Below, in pieces: positions 27,218 to 36,229 of a stretch of DNA of 64,000 nucleotides. The stretch's first letter is position 1, and every line of letters starts with the position of its first letter. Origin of the DNA: Streptomyces ochraceiscleroticus (lineage in GTDB: Bacteria; Actinomycetota; Actinomycetes; Streptomycetales; Streptomycetaceae); NCBI RefSeq assembly GCF_000720485.1, contig NZ_JOAX01000005.1:411137-475136 (forward strand), read 5' to 3'. The notes beneath the pieces were generated by a model. The model was not told the DNA's origin, ran no database searches, and saw only the letters and a program-made list of their open reading frames with translations. Made by a program: the position numbers and the translations under genes.

Positions 27218-27577
27218 CCGGGGTGCCATCAGCATCGACTGGCTGCTGCCGGTTCACACGTCGATCCGGCCACGGCCTGACGGTTGGAGTCAAGCGCGGT
27301 CCCTTCCACCCGCACGAGGACCCCGGACGAGCCGAACCTGATGAGCTGCGCGAAGCCAACGTGGACGGCTTCCAGCTGATCGAAAGCGGACTGCCGCGAT
27401 CACGCTCCGCCGATCCCGCGAGTCGACGGCACCCGCGGTCGCCTGAGCCTGACCAACGCGGGCGACGGCCCGCGCAACGACCCGTTGCCATCCGGGACTG
27501 GCATGGCGCACTCCGAGGCTTGCTCTCTACTCATCGACCACCGCGTGACCATCACGCGAGGAACAGGAGAACCGACG
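27218..27577. other. 360-base gap between permease and beta-glucuronidase genes
   Basis: No complete gene. A short open stretch on the + strand (about 27270-27390, reading VKRGPFHPHEDPGRAE and EANVDGFQLIE) has protein-like codon use and could be a stump, but I cannot name it. An AACAGGAGA ribosome site for the next gene is at 27562-27570. Confidence 0.4.
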
Positions 27578-29365
27578 ATGCTTCGCCCGCAGGACGGCCC
27601 CACCCGTGAACGCCGCTCACTGGGCGGCCTGTGGAGGCTCCGACTCGACCCGGAGGGAGTCGGCCGCACCGAAGGCTGGTGGCGTTCACCGCTCGCTGCT
27701 GCCGTGGACATCCCGGTACCGGCCAGCTATAACGACATCTTCCCTGATGTGACAGTCCGCGACCACGTCGGCGACGCGTGGTACCAGACGAGCATGTGGG
27801 TGCCGGCCCGATGGGCAGGCGAACGGATCGTCCTGCGGTTCGACGCAGCCACACACCGCGCCACCGTCTGGGTCAACGACACCGAGGTCGCGGCACACGA
27901 AGGCGGCTACACCCCGTTCGAGGCCGACGTCACCGCACACCTGCGGCCCGGAGCCGAGAACCGTGTCACCGCCGTGGTCAACAACGAACTGACGTGGGGT
28001 TCGATACCGCCGGGCCGTGTCGAGGAACGCCCCGACGGCCGCCGAGCGCAGCGGTACTTCCATGACTTCTTCAACTACGCGGGCCTGCACCGGCCGGTCT
28101 GGCTCTACACCACGCCCCGCACGCATATCAGCGACATCACCGTGGTCACGAGCTTCGAGGGCATGACCGGCGTGGTGGGCTACCGAGTGGACTGCTCCGG
28201 GGAGGCGAACTCGGTCCATGTGTCGCTGCGCGACGCCTCGGGCACCGAGGTGGCCGCCGCCATCGGTGCGGTCGGCACACTACGGGTGCCCGACGTGCAC
28301 CCCTGGGCACCGGGCGACGGCTACCTCTACGAACTCGAGGCCACGCTGTCGGACACCTCGGGCTATGTCATCGACGGCTATCGCCAGCCCGTCGGCGTGC
28401 GCACGGTGGAGGTGCGGGGCAAGCAGTTCCTGATCAACGGAACCCCCTTCTATTTCAAAGGATTCGGCAAGCACGAGGACGCCGCGGTGCGCGGCAGAGG
28501 CCATGACGACGTGCTGATGGTGCATGACTTCGCGCTGATGGAGTGGACCGGTGCGAACTCGTTCAGGACCTCGCACTACCCCTACGCGGAAGAGGTCCTC
28601 GACTACGCCGACCGGCACGGTGTGGTCGTGATCGACGAGACTGCGGCGGTCGGCCTGAATCTCAACATCGCCGGAGGTGTCTTCAAGTCCGGCAAGCAGG
28701 TGTCCACGTTCTCTCAGCACACCATCGGGGAAACAGCTCAGCGCACCCACCTGCAGGCGATCCGGGAACTCGTCGCGCGGGACAAGAACCACCCCAGCGT
28801 CGTCCTCTGGTCCATCGCCAACGAGCCCGACAACGTCCAACCGGAGGCGCGCGACTATTTCGCCCCCCTGGCGGCCGAAGCCCGCCGCCTGGACTCCACC
28901 CGGCCCGTTGCCTATGTCAACGCGCTGATGGGATCACCGGACCAGTGTGCGGTCACCGACCTGTTCGACGTCGTACTGCTCAACCGTTACTACGGCTGGT
29001 ACTTCGGCCCCGATGACCTGGCGGCGGCCGAGACTGAGCTGGAAGCCGAACTGCGGCAGTGGGTGGAGCAGTACGACAAACCCATCGTCATCACCGAGTA
29101 CGGCGCCGACACCTACCCCGGTCTGCGCAGCGCTGTGCCCAGCCCGTGGACCGAGGAGTACCAGACGGAGCTGCTCGAGGTGTATCACCGGGTGTTCGAC
29201 CGAATCGACGCAGTAGTGGGAGAACAGGTATGGCACTTCGCCGACTTCGCCACCGCGCCCGGCGTCTTCCGCGTCGACGGGAACAAGAAGGGGGTCTTCA
29301 CGCGTGAGCGCCGCCCGAAGAGCGCCGCCTTCAGCCTGCGCACCCGCTGGCGTAAGGCTGACTGA
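27578..29365 (+). CDS. uidA: Beta-glucuronidase (GH2)
   Basis: 595 residues, close to E. coli GusA (603). The ATG is chosen because AGGAG precedes it; an earlier in-frame ATG would add a non-conserved 31 residues. The GH2 order sugar-binding/Ig/TIM barrel is complete. Acid/base Glu416 (IANEPDN) and nucleophile Glu507 (ITEYGADT) align with E413 and E504 of the E. coli enzyme. The N-x-K motif that reads the glucuronate carboxylate is present (GNKKGVFTRERRPKSAAF, N569/K571), which distinguishes it from beta-galactosidases. There is no signal peptide, so it acts on imported glucuronides. Confidence 0.95.
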   Translation: MLRPQDGPTRERRSLGGLWRLRLDPEGVGRTEGWWRSPLAAAVDIPVPASYNDIFPDVTVRDHVGDAWYQTSMWVPARWAGERIVLRFDAATHRATVWVNDTEVAAHEGGYTPFEADVTAHLRPGAENRVTAVVNNELTWGSIPPGRVEERPDGRRAQRYFHDFFNYAGLHRPVWLYTTPRTHISDITVVTSFEGMTGVVGYRVDCSGEANSVHVSLRDASGTEVAAAIGAVGTLRVPDVHPWAPGDGYLYELEATLSDTSGYVIDGYRQPVGVRTVEVRGKQFLINGTPFYFKGFGKHEDAAVRGRGHDDVLMVHDFALMEWTGANSFRTSHYPYAEEVLDYADRHGVVVIDETAAVGLNLNIAGGVFKSGKQVSTFSQHTIGETAQRTHLQAIRELVARDKNHPSVVLWSIANEPDNVQPEARDYFAPLAAEARRLDSTRPVAYVNALMGSPDQCAVTDLFDVVLLNRYYGWYFGPDDLAAAETELEAELRQWVEQYDKPIVITEYGADTYPGLRSAVPSPWTEEYQTELLEVYHRVFDRIDAVVGEQVWHFADFATAPGVFRVDGNKKGVFTRERRPKSAAFSLRTRWRKAD

Positions 29366-29390
29366 GAGCGAGGCCGATCACACTCTCAGT
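29361..29390 (+). terminator. Hairpin at the uidA stop
   Basis: ACTGAGAG and CTCTCAGT, 14-base loop, overlapping the uidA stop codon. Weak 8-bp stem; possible terminator. Confidence 0.35.
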
Positions 29391-29424
29391 GGCCGGGCCC
29401 GCTACTACGCGCAGTTCACTAAGG

Positions 29425-29892
29425 ATGAGGCGCCTCTCCGCCATCACACACATCGCCGAGACCGAGGAGCAGGCGCGCAGGGACTGCGCCCACGGTTTCG
29501 AGGAGATCTGGAACTACCTCGCCCACGTCTCGCCGCTGCCCGCTTCGGAGAAGCCGGACGTCGAGGGAATGATCGACGACGCCATCGCGTCCGGGGCGGT
29601 CCTGATCGGGACGCCGGACACGGCCATCGAGCTCATCCGGAAGCTGGCGGACCAGACCGGTGGTTTCGGCAGTTCCGTGATGACGCTGACCGACTTCACC
29701 ACCTTCGACCGGCAGAAGCGTGCTGTCGAGCTCTGGGCCGAGTACGTCATCCCGGAGTTCCGGGGCCAGTTGCAGCCCGTCCGCGAGCACAACGCGTGGG
29801 CCCGTGACAACGAGTGGAAGACCAGCACCATGGCGGAGATCAACGCCGCTTCCGCGAAGTACGCCCAGCAGAAGCAGGCCCAGCAGAAGTAG
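29425..29892 (+). pseudogene. C-terminal part of a luciferase-like flavin monooxygenase (LLM)
   Basis: About 155 codons open from ATG 29425. THIAETEEQARRDCAHGFEE and then GTPDTAIELIRKLADQTGGFGS, TDFTTFDRQKRAVELWAEYVIPEF correspond to the last third of LLM-class oxidoreductases. The N-terminal barrel with the flavin site is missing, and only uidA sequence lies upstream, so it is truncated. It ends in a repetitive AQQKQAQQK tail. It may still be translated from AAGG/ATG, but would not be a working monooxygenase. Confidence 0.6.
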
Positions 29893-29922
29893 GCCCAGTA
29901 GCCGGGCAAGGCTGGCTGACCT

Positions 29923-30105
29923 ATGGAGGTCCCATGTTCCGCCGTAACCCTGAGGTGGACCTACCTTCAGCTGTTGTCCGAAACCGATGAGCAGCGGCAG
30001 CTGCGCGCGGTCCTGCGGGACTTCTTCACCGAAGCGACAGGCCCGTCGGAACGCACGAGAGAAGTCCACACCGTCAGTGGGGAGTCCGGCCATGAGCTGA
30101 TCGAG
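29923..30105 (+). pseudogene. Possible N-terminal stump of an acyl-CoA dehydrogenase
   Basis: About 60 codons read LSETDEQRQLRAVLRDFFTEA, resembling the first helices of acyl-CoA dehydrogenases (LSDEQ.QLR..VRDFF). Similarity ends after about 60 residues and the following sequence is not coding-like. This is a weak call based on one short segment. The rest of the gap to 30296 shows nothing I can name. Confidence 0.3.
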
Positions 30106-30296
30106 ACCGCAGGGGGCGACGGCCGTAGACCACCAGCTGATCGCTGCGGCGTACAGGTCTGGCGGATTCATCCCCGCCGAGCCGGCCTCGGCTTGCGTCA
30201 TTTCCTCGAGCGGCCCTCGCAAGGCGATGTATCGCTGTTCTTCGTGGTCCCCAGTTCTGACGTTTCGACCCCGAGAAGCGATCCTGGCCTGGTAGG

Positions 30297-31706
30297 TCAG
30301 GGCCGGCCGCCACGTACCAGGAAGGCCAGCACGAGCCCGATGAGGACCCCGACCGTGGCCGTCCCGATCACGAGACCGTACGCCCCGGTCTGCGGATGCT
30401 GTGTGCCAGGAACCACGGAACTCGACAGGACCAACGCGAATATCGAGAGGCTCACGGCCTGGAAAAGACTCCGAATCACCGTGGAGAATCCCATGCCTGC
30501 GCTCATGTTTTCTTTAGGCAGGACCTCGGCGAGCAGATTGGGAATCGCGGTCAACGCGAAGGTGACGCCGACGGCGGTCAGCGCGAGCACGACGACCATG
30601 AGCGGAAGGCTTTCCCGAAGGAGGAAATGGCTGGGTATGGCGACCGTCAGGAGCGCCATGCCGAGGAGCATGGAGCGCTTCGCGCCGACCCGCCGGGCTA
30701 CCACACCGGAGACCGGCGCGAAAAGAAAACCGAGGATGGACAGGCCGAGTGCCATCGTCCCGAACAGCGACGGTCTCATACCCAGCCCCACGGGCGCACC
30801 ATCGGGCGACTGGAACAGCAGCGGTTGCACCAGTTGCATTCCGCCGATTGCGCCGAACCCGAAGAAGGCGACGATGCCCATCGTCAGCGCGTACTTAGGG
30901 ACGGTGAGCAGGCGGAGGTTCAGCATCGGTTCCGGCACGCGCAGCTCCCACCACACCCAGAACAGACAGAAGAGAGCCCCCGCGACGGTGGTCCCGAGCA
31001 CCACGGGACTGGTCCATTCACCGGTCTGCGAGGCAGTTACGCCGTAGAGGAGCAGCGTCAGGGCAGGAATGAACAGGGCAGCACCGACCACGTCGATCTT
31101 CCCGCCCTTGACGTGGGACACGGGCGACGGGCTCAGGCAGAAGTGGCACAGCACGGCCGCGAACGCGGCCAGGGCCGCCGCTGCAACGAAGATCGCCTGC
31201 CACGTGGCGAATTGGATCAGCACGCCCGAAACGAAGTATCCGACCCCTCCGGCCAGGGTCGCCGTCCCCGCCACGACCGCTACCGTCATCGGAACCCGCC
31301 GGGGCTCCACCGCCTCGCGTGAGATGCCCATCACAAGCGGCAGTACGGCACCGGAAGCGCCCTGAATGGTGCGTCCAGCGATGATCGCCGGAAAGGTTCC
31401 GAATCCGACGCTGACCACCGAGCCGAGAATGGACAGCAACAGGATGATGCTGAGGACCTTCTTACGGCCGAAGAGGTCGCCGAGTTTGCCGCCGATCACG
31501 GCAGATGCGGCGACCATCAGCGTGAATCCGGTGAGGGCCCAGCCGGCATCGGTCGTCTTGAGGTGGAAATCGGCGATCAGCTTCGGCACTGCTGAAGTGA
31601 GCATCGCCGCCTCGAAGGCACTGGTCGCTTCGGCGGCGATGAGCGCGGTGAGCACCAGCGGGAACGGCTGCAATCGATGCTCGTCAGGATTGACGGAAGC
31701 CATCAT
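30297..31706 (-). CDS. MFS multidrug exporter, DHA2/EmrB-like
   Basis: 469 residues from tandem ATGs (31706/31703) preceded by AGGAAAGGCAGG. Features are about 14 membrane segments, GGKLGDLFGRKKVL (motif A after TM2) and RTIQGASGAVLPLVMGIS (motif C-like region). The group exports drugs or metabolites using the proton gradient. A reading frame continues 66 codons upstream, but that stretch (GRRTNRPRTTRVTTTPQGRT) does not look like protein. No local regulator is evident apart from distant neighbours. Confidence 0.9.
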   Translation of the reverse strand: MMASVNPDEHRLQPFPLVLTALIAAEATSAFEAAMLTSAVPKLIADFHLKTTDAGWALTGFTLMVAASAVIGGKLGDLFGRKKVLSIILLLSILGSVVSVGFGTFPAIIAGRTIQGASGAVLPLVMGISREAVEPRRVPMTVAVVAGTATLAGGVGYFVSGVLIQFATWQAIFVAAAALAAFAAVLCHFCLSPSPVSHVKGGKIDVVGAALFIPALTLLLYGVTASQTGEWTSPVVLGTTVAGALFCLFWVWWELRVPEPMLNLRLLTVPKYALTMGIVAFFGFGAIGGMQLVQPLLFQSPDGAPVGLGMRPSLFGTMALGLSILGFLFAPVSGVVARRVGAKRSMLLGMALLTVAIPSHFLLRESLPLMVVVLALTAVGVTFALTAIPNLLAEVLPKENMSAGMGFSTVIRSLFQAVSLSIFALVLSSSVVPGTQHPQTGAYGLVIGTATVGVLIGLVLAFLVRGGRP

Positions 31707-32262
31707 CCTGCCTTTCCTGCTGTCAGGGCCGTCAACGGTACGCACGGTCCGCCCCTGGGGCGTGGTCGTGACCCGGGTGGTGCGCGGCCGGTTCGTACGG
31801 CGGCCCGCCCCCTCTTCCTGGAGCAGTACGCAGGGTTCGGGTTCGGTCAGGACGAGGGTGACATCGTCGTCGGTAGCGAAGTCGGTGTGCCGCCCAGGTC
31901 GCATGCACCGAGGCGGCGGTCAGGCGACTGTCCAGCTGAGTGGATGCCAGCAGTGGTCACGTCATCAGCACACCGATCAGGTTGGTACGGCTGCCCGTGG
32001 CGACAGCGGCGGCAACGACGCCCGGGCCGACAGCGCCGATCAGCCAGAGCCATCTGGCGGAGGAGACAAAACCCATCCGCCTCTCCTCTCTCCATTCCGG
32101 AGGCATGGCAGAACCGTTCACACATAGCAGCCGCCCAGCGCTCGCCTCACCGACTGGCGGCAACCGAGTGGAAACAACCGCGGCGCATCCCACATACGAC
32201 CGGTTCTCTCGCCACCTCGCCTGTTTCAGCGGCAATCGACGGAACCTGTCGTCGCAAAGGGG
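31707..32262. other. 556-base intergenic region upstream of the MFS gene
   Basis: Holds the MFS promoter and one possible small gene (31957-32076, listed). No other convincing feature. Confidence 0.5.
31957..32076 (-). CDS. Possible 39-residue hydrophobic small protein
   Basis: The ATG has an excellent ribosome site (GAGAGGAGAGG, 3-8 bases upstream). The product is mostly hydrophobic (SARWLWLIGAVGPGVVAAAV, ending GVLMT) and could be one membrane helix or a decayed stump of a larger membrane protein. It lies 250 bases upstream of the MFS start on the same strand. No family recognised; coding status is uncertain. Confidence 0.35.
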   Translation of the reverse strand: MGFVSSARWLWLIGAVGPGVVAAAVATGSRTNLIGVLMT

Positions 32263-34440
32263 TCAGTCCCAGCCGGGTAGGTCCTGTGAGGTGCCCGGGC
32301 GAGAGGCGCTCGGCGTGCTCAGAATGTGGGCGATGCCGGTGTCCGGGTCGGTCTCGTACCCGGTGCGGAACGCTGTCTCGAAGGCGTGGTTCCCGAGGGC
32401 GTGGCGGAGTTGCTGTTCGCAGGCATGGCGCACGGCGATGTGCTCCGGAACGCCGAACTGTATCCGGCCGAGGATGTCCCAGACCTGCTGGGCCAGACCG
32501 AGCAGGTGGGCGGCGCGCTCGGCGTGCCCGCGGGCAGCCGCGGCCCGGGCGAGCAGGTCGAGACAGATCGCCACGCCCGGACGGTCGTGCAGCCGGTGGT
32601 TGACCTCCAGGGAGGTCCGGGCGCAGGCGTGGGCGGCCTGCGGGTTGCCGCGGGCCAGCTCGATGCGTGCCTGATGCCAGTCGGCGGTGGCCCGCGCCCA
32701 CCGCTCGCCGCGCCGGGCGCACAGGGCGCGCAGCTCCTCCAGTTCGGCGACGGCGTCCTCGAACCGCCCCCGGGCGGCCTGCACCTTGGCGAGGCCGACG
32801 TGCACACACTGCGTGGCGAGGGTGAGTTCGCCGGGGCGCCGATGGGGACGCAGGGACTCCATGGTGGACACCACCTCGTCCAGGTCGCCGCGTATCCACG
32901 CCGCGCTATGAGTGGTGACCAGGGCGAGGGTCAACGCGTCGCTGTCACCGAGCTGTTCGGCCACTGCGGTGCACTCCTGGGCCAGGGCCGTGCCGGTGCA
33001 GGTGTCGCCTTGCAGCAGGGCGGTGAGGGCGCAGGCCCACAGGGCCTTGTTGCGGGCCCGGCTGGGCGCGGTGTCCAGCGCCAGGGCTCGCTCCAGATAG
33101 TGCTGGCCCTCTTTGAGAAACCCGCAGGGATACCACAGGAACCACAGCGCCCCGGCCAGATCCAGCGCTGTATGTCCCTCAGGCTCGGTCAGACAGAACT
33201 CCAGGGCGGCGCGCAGGTTGTCGTGCTCGCTGCAGACCCGGTCGAACCAGGCGAACTCGTCAGGACCGAACCAGGCCGTGTCGCCCGCGCGGGCCAGCGC
33301 CAGGTAGAAGTCTCGGTGGCGGCGGTGCAGCCGGCGCCGCTCGCCCAGGAGGCGCAGCCAGTGGGCGCCGTATTCGCGGATGGTATCGAGCATCCGGTAC
33401 CGCTCCCCGGCCGCGGTCGGCTGCCAGATGAGGAGGGACTCGTGCACCAGCTTGCCGAGCAGCTTCGGGATCTGCTCGGCGGGCAGATGCTCATCGGCGC
33501 ACACCTGCATCGCCACCGCGGGGTCGAAAGACCCGGCGAATACCGACAGGCGAGCCCACAGCAACCGCTCGGCGGGGGTGCACAGTTGATGGCTCCAGCC
33601 GATCGCGGTGCGCAGCGCCCGATGCCAAGGGGGTACTTCCCTGATGGAGGGAAGCCGAGAGCTCGCGGGAGCGTCTGCCTCGTGCGTCGGCTCCTCGGTG
33701 GTCTTGAGCACCGTGAACCGGTCCTCCAGCCGCCGGGTCAGCTCGGTCAGCGGCAGCTCGCCGAGCCGGGCGGCGGCCAGCTCGATCGCCAGCGGAAGCC
33801 CTTCCAGCCGCCGGCACAAGGCCGCTGCCTGTGGCCAGTTGGCCTCGGTGACCGCGAAGCCGGGCACGGCCGCCGCGGCCCGGTCCGCCAACAGCGCCAC
33901 CGCATCCCCCGCGTCCCCCGCGTCCTCGCCCGGGGCGGGGGCGCCCGCCTTGGGGACCGGCAGCGGCTCCAGGGTGAACACCTCCTCCACCATCATGTCG
34001 AGCGGGCGGCGGCTGGTGGCCACGATCCGCAGACCCGGGGCGGCCCGTAGCAGCGTCTCGGCCACCAACGCGCAGGCTTCAGGGAGGTGTTCACAGGTGT
34101 CCAAGATCAGCAGCACCTCCCGGCCGGCCAGGTGATCCGCCACCACATCGATCATGGGGCACAGGGCCTGGTCGGCCACCGACAGCGCCTCCGCGATGGC
34201 GAACGGCAGTACGCTGCCCTTCCGCAGCGGAGACAGCTCCACCAGCCATGCCCCGTCCCGGAACCATGGCTGCAGATCGGCCGCGGCCTGCAGGGCCAGC
34301 CGAGTCTTGCCGACCCCGCCCACCCCGGTCACGGTCACCAGCCGGGCTCTTGCCACCAGCCTCCGCAGCTGCGCCAGTTCCGGTTCGCGCCCCACTGTCC
34401 GGGTGGCCTGCGCGGGCAGGTTCCCCATTCCCTGCTGCAT
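32263..34440 (-). CDS. AfsR/LuxR-type STAND ATPase without DNA-binding domain
   Basis: 725 residues from ATG 34440 with GAGGTGGGG upstream. It opens directly with the ATPase domain: Walker A VTGVGGVGKTRLA (about residue 35), Walker B REVLLILDTCEHL. A winged-helix/arm region and then TPR-like repeats (about 400-700; ALDLAGALWFLWYPCGFLKEG, ARGRFEDAVAELEELRALC) follow. Neither an N-terminal OmpR/BTAD domain nor a C-terminal LuxR HTH is present. It may act as a signalling scaffold or be a truncated regulator. It is divergent from the GAF-ANTAR gene. Confidence 0.85.
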   Translation of the reverse strand: MQQGMGNLPAQATRTVGREPELAQLRRLVARARLVTVTGVGGVGKTRLALQAAADLQPWFRDGAWLVELSPLRKGSVLPFAIAEALSVADQALCPMIDVVADHLAGREVLLILDTCEHLPEACALVAETLLRAAPGLRIVATSRRPLDMMVEEVFTLEPLPVPKAGAPAPGEDAGDAGDAVALLADRAAAAVPGFAVTEANWPQAAALCRRLEGLPLAIELAAARLGELPLTELTRRLEDRFTVLKTTEEPTHEADAPASSRLPSIREVPPWHRALRTAIGWSHQLCTPAERLLWARLSVFAGSFDPAVAMQVCADEHLPAEQIPKLLGKLVHESLLIWQPTAAGERYRMLDTIREYGAHWLRLLGERRRLHRRHRDFYLALARAGDTAWFGPDEFAWFDRVCSEHDNLRAALEFCLTEPEGHTALDLAGALWFLWYPCGFLKEGQHYLERALALDTAPSRARNKALWACALTALLQGDTCTGTALAQECTAVAEQLGDSDALTLALVTTHSAAWIRGDLDEVVSTMESLRPHRRPGELTLATQCVHVGLAKVQAARGRFEDAVAELEELRALCARRGERWARATADWHQARIELARGNPQAAHACARTSLEVNHRLHDRPGVAICLDLLARAAAARGHAERAAHLLGLAQQVWDILGRIQFGVPEHIAVRHACEQQLRHALGNHAFETAFRTGYETDPDTGIAHILSTPSASRPGTSQDLPGWD

Positions 34441-34845
34441 CCCCACCTCAATCACCCACTCCTGCAAGGCACTTATCGGTCAGAAAAACAGTACTGGTAC
34501 TGCAGCCGCAGTTGTGGTCGGCAGGTTCGGCCGCGGGTCCTGGAGCAGCCATTCAGGGACACAGCAGGTCAGATGTCCAGGTAACTCAGTACCTGGTTGC
34601 GATCTTCCGCAACGCGCCCTGTGGGCGGATTGGCGCGGGCGTTGGGCCGGTGCTGAAAGGACCATGTTTTCGGGCGTAGTCTGGTGGCAGGTCAGTGCTG
34701 GTTGTTTCCGGGTGGTCTCCACCCAGTCCCCGTGCATGATGCTTCCGGTCCGGTCGCTGACACCGCCGATCGGAGGCCGTGATGCCCCTCCCGCCCCTGC
34801 CCGCCGCAGACCCGCCCCCCCGGCGAGTCTCCGCCCCCGCGTGAG
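34441..34845. promoter_or_regulatory. Divergent promoter region and split start of the GAF-ANTAR gene
   Basis: Left half is the leader of the AfsR-like gene. At 34769-34774 is CGGAGG followed by GTG/ATG at 34782, and a C7 tract at 34815-34821 puts that start out of frame with the GAF-ANTAR protein (see that entry). Confidence 0.6.
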
Positions 34846-35589
34846 ATGCGGGTGGCCGCCGCGCTGATCGATCTGGCCGACACCCTGGTCGCCGACTTCG
34901 ACCCCGCTGACTTCCTCTACCGCGTCGCCGAACACTGCATGGACCTGCTCGACATCGGCGACGCCGGGGTGATGCTGGCGCTGCCGGGCACCGGACCGCT
35001 GCGCCTGGTGGCCACCACCTCCGAACAGGTCCGTCTGGTGGAGCTCTTCGAGCTCGACGCCCGCGAAGGCCCCTGCTTCACCGCGTACCACGACGCCGTT
35101 CCCGTCGACCACACGGACCTGACCACCTCCCGCCGCTGGCCGGAGTTCAGCGTCCGCGCCCGCGGTGCCGGCTACCTGTCCGTGCATGCCAGCCCGATCC
35201 TGCTGCGGAAGGAGACCATCGGGGTACTGAACCTCTTCCGCCGCGTCCCCGGCGCCCTGTCCGAGGCCGACCGCCATCTGGCCCGGGCCCTGGCGGATGC
35301 CACCGCCATCTCCTTGCTTCAGCAGACCACCCTGGACCACCACCGCACCCTGAGCGCACAGCTCCAAGGAGCCCTGGACACCCGCACCGTCATCGAGCAG
35401 GCCAAGGGCTATCTCACCTCCCACCACGCCATCGACCCCGACACCGCTTTCCAGCGCCTGCGCTGCCACGCTCGTCATCATCAGATGCGCATCGCGGATC
35501 TGGCCCGTGAAGTCGTCGAGGGCACCGTCGCCCTCCCTTTCCCGCCCAGTACGGAGGAGGGCCGGCCGCACGACGGGAAAACTCTCTGA
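34846..35589 (+). CDS. GAF-ANTAR RNA-binding antiterminator-type regulator (start probably frameshifted)
   Basis: 247 residues from ATG 34846: GAF sensor (about 20-150; YRVAEHCMDLLDIGDAGVML) and ANTAR domain (about 165-225; LQGALDTRTVIEQAKGYLTSH). ANTAR proteins bind RNA hairpins and prevent termination. The ATG used lacks a good ribosome site. ATG 34782, with GGAGG 7 bases upstream, encodes MPLPPLPAADP, and removing one C from the seven at 34815-34821 would join it to ESPPPREMRVAAAL, the normal start of this family. So the tract is either a sequencing error, a mutation or a slippage site. Confidence 0.85.
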   Translation: MRVAAALIDLADTLVADFDPADFLYRVAEHCMDLLDIGDAGVMLALPGTGPLRLVATTSEQVRLVELFELDAREGPCFTAYHDAVPVDHTDLTTSRRWPEFSVRARGAGYLSVHASPILLRKETIGVLNLFRRVPGALSEADRHLARALADATAISLLQQTTLDHHRTLSAQLQGALDTRTVIEQAKGYLTSHHAIDPDTAFQRLRCHARHHQMRIADLAREVVEGTVALPFPPSTEEGRPHDGKTL

Positions 35590-35601
35590 CTCGTCTGTTT
35601 C

Positions 35602-35931
35602 TCACCTCGTCGACAGGCGAGGTGGCTTCACTGTCCGCTGTGGTGAGGGGATGAAGGCTTCCAGCAGCGCCTGGATGGGCAGGCCGGCCTCTGCCGGATG
35701 GCGGAAGGTGCCCTCCGGGCGGAGGGCGTAGTGGGTGCGTCGACCGATCCGCTCCCGGCGGAGGTAACCGGCCGCTTCGAGGTCGCAGACCACGGTCTGG
35801 GCAGTGCGCTCGGCGATCTGACACGCCGCCGCGATATCACAGAGGCGCGCGGCGGGGTCGCGCGCGATGGCCAGGAGTACGTGGGCATGTTTGGTGAGGA
35901 AACTCCACCCTCCGACGTGCCACTCCACCAT
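35602..35931 (-). CDS. MarR-like winged-helix protein
   Basis: 109 residues from an ATG with GGGGCAGGGG upstream. WSFLTKHAHVLLAIARDPAA and CDIAAACQIAERTAQTVVCDLEAAGYL form a winged helix; RRERIGRRTHYAL is the wing. This compact type is common in Streptomyces and of unknown regulon. It converges on the GAF-ANTAR gene (12 bases between stops). Confidence 0.88.
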   Translation of the reverse strand: MVEWHVGGWSFLTKHAHVLLAIARDPAARLCDIAAACQIAERTAQTVVCDLEAAGYLRRERIGRRTHYALRPEGTFRHPAEAGLPIQALLEAFIPSPQRTVKPPRLSTR

Positions 35932-36229
35932 GACCCCTGCCCCTTCGATACCGCCCACCGGGGACGCCGGCTGGGACGGTGTGTCCTGGCACCTGCTCCT
36001 CGGCCGGCGCCGGGCAGCTGCCTTCTCACCATCCAGCGCCCCGCATGGAGGGGCTGCGGACTCCCGTACGGCTCGCGCATGCCCGGTGAACGCGAGACAA
36101 AACCGGTGCTCGTGGCGCGCGGGTTGTGTGAGCCGTTTGGGAACCTCCGTAGGGATCGCCGGACGGGGTAGGTCTGCGGGATGGAGCGGGGCGAGGGTCA
36201 TTGTCCCGGATCACCGCGGGAGCGCTGAC

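Noticed and set aside
30396..31322. Glu/Arg/His-rich frame of 308 codons on the + strand
   Set aside because: Shadow of the MFS exporter gene on the other strand.
35602..36201. Longer version of the MarR-like gene starting at 36201
   Set aside because: The upstream 90 codons are Arg/Pro/Ala-rich without domain features; the ATG at 35931 has a good ribosome site directly before the winged-helix domain.
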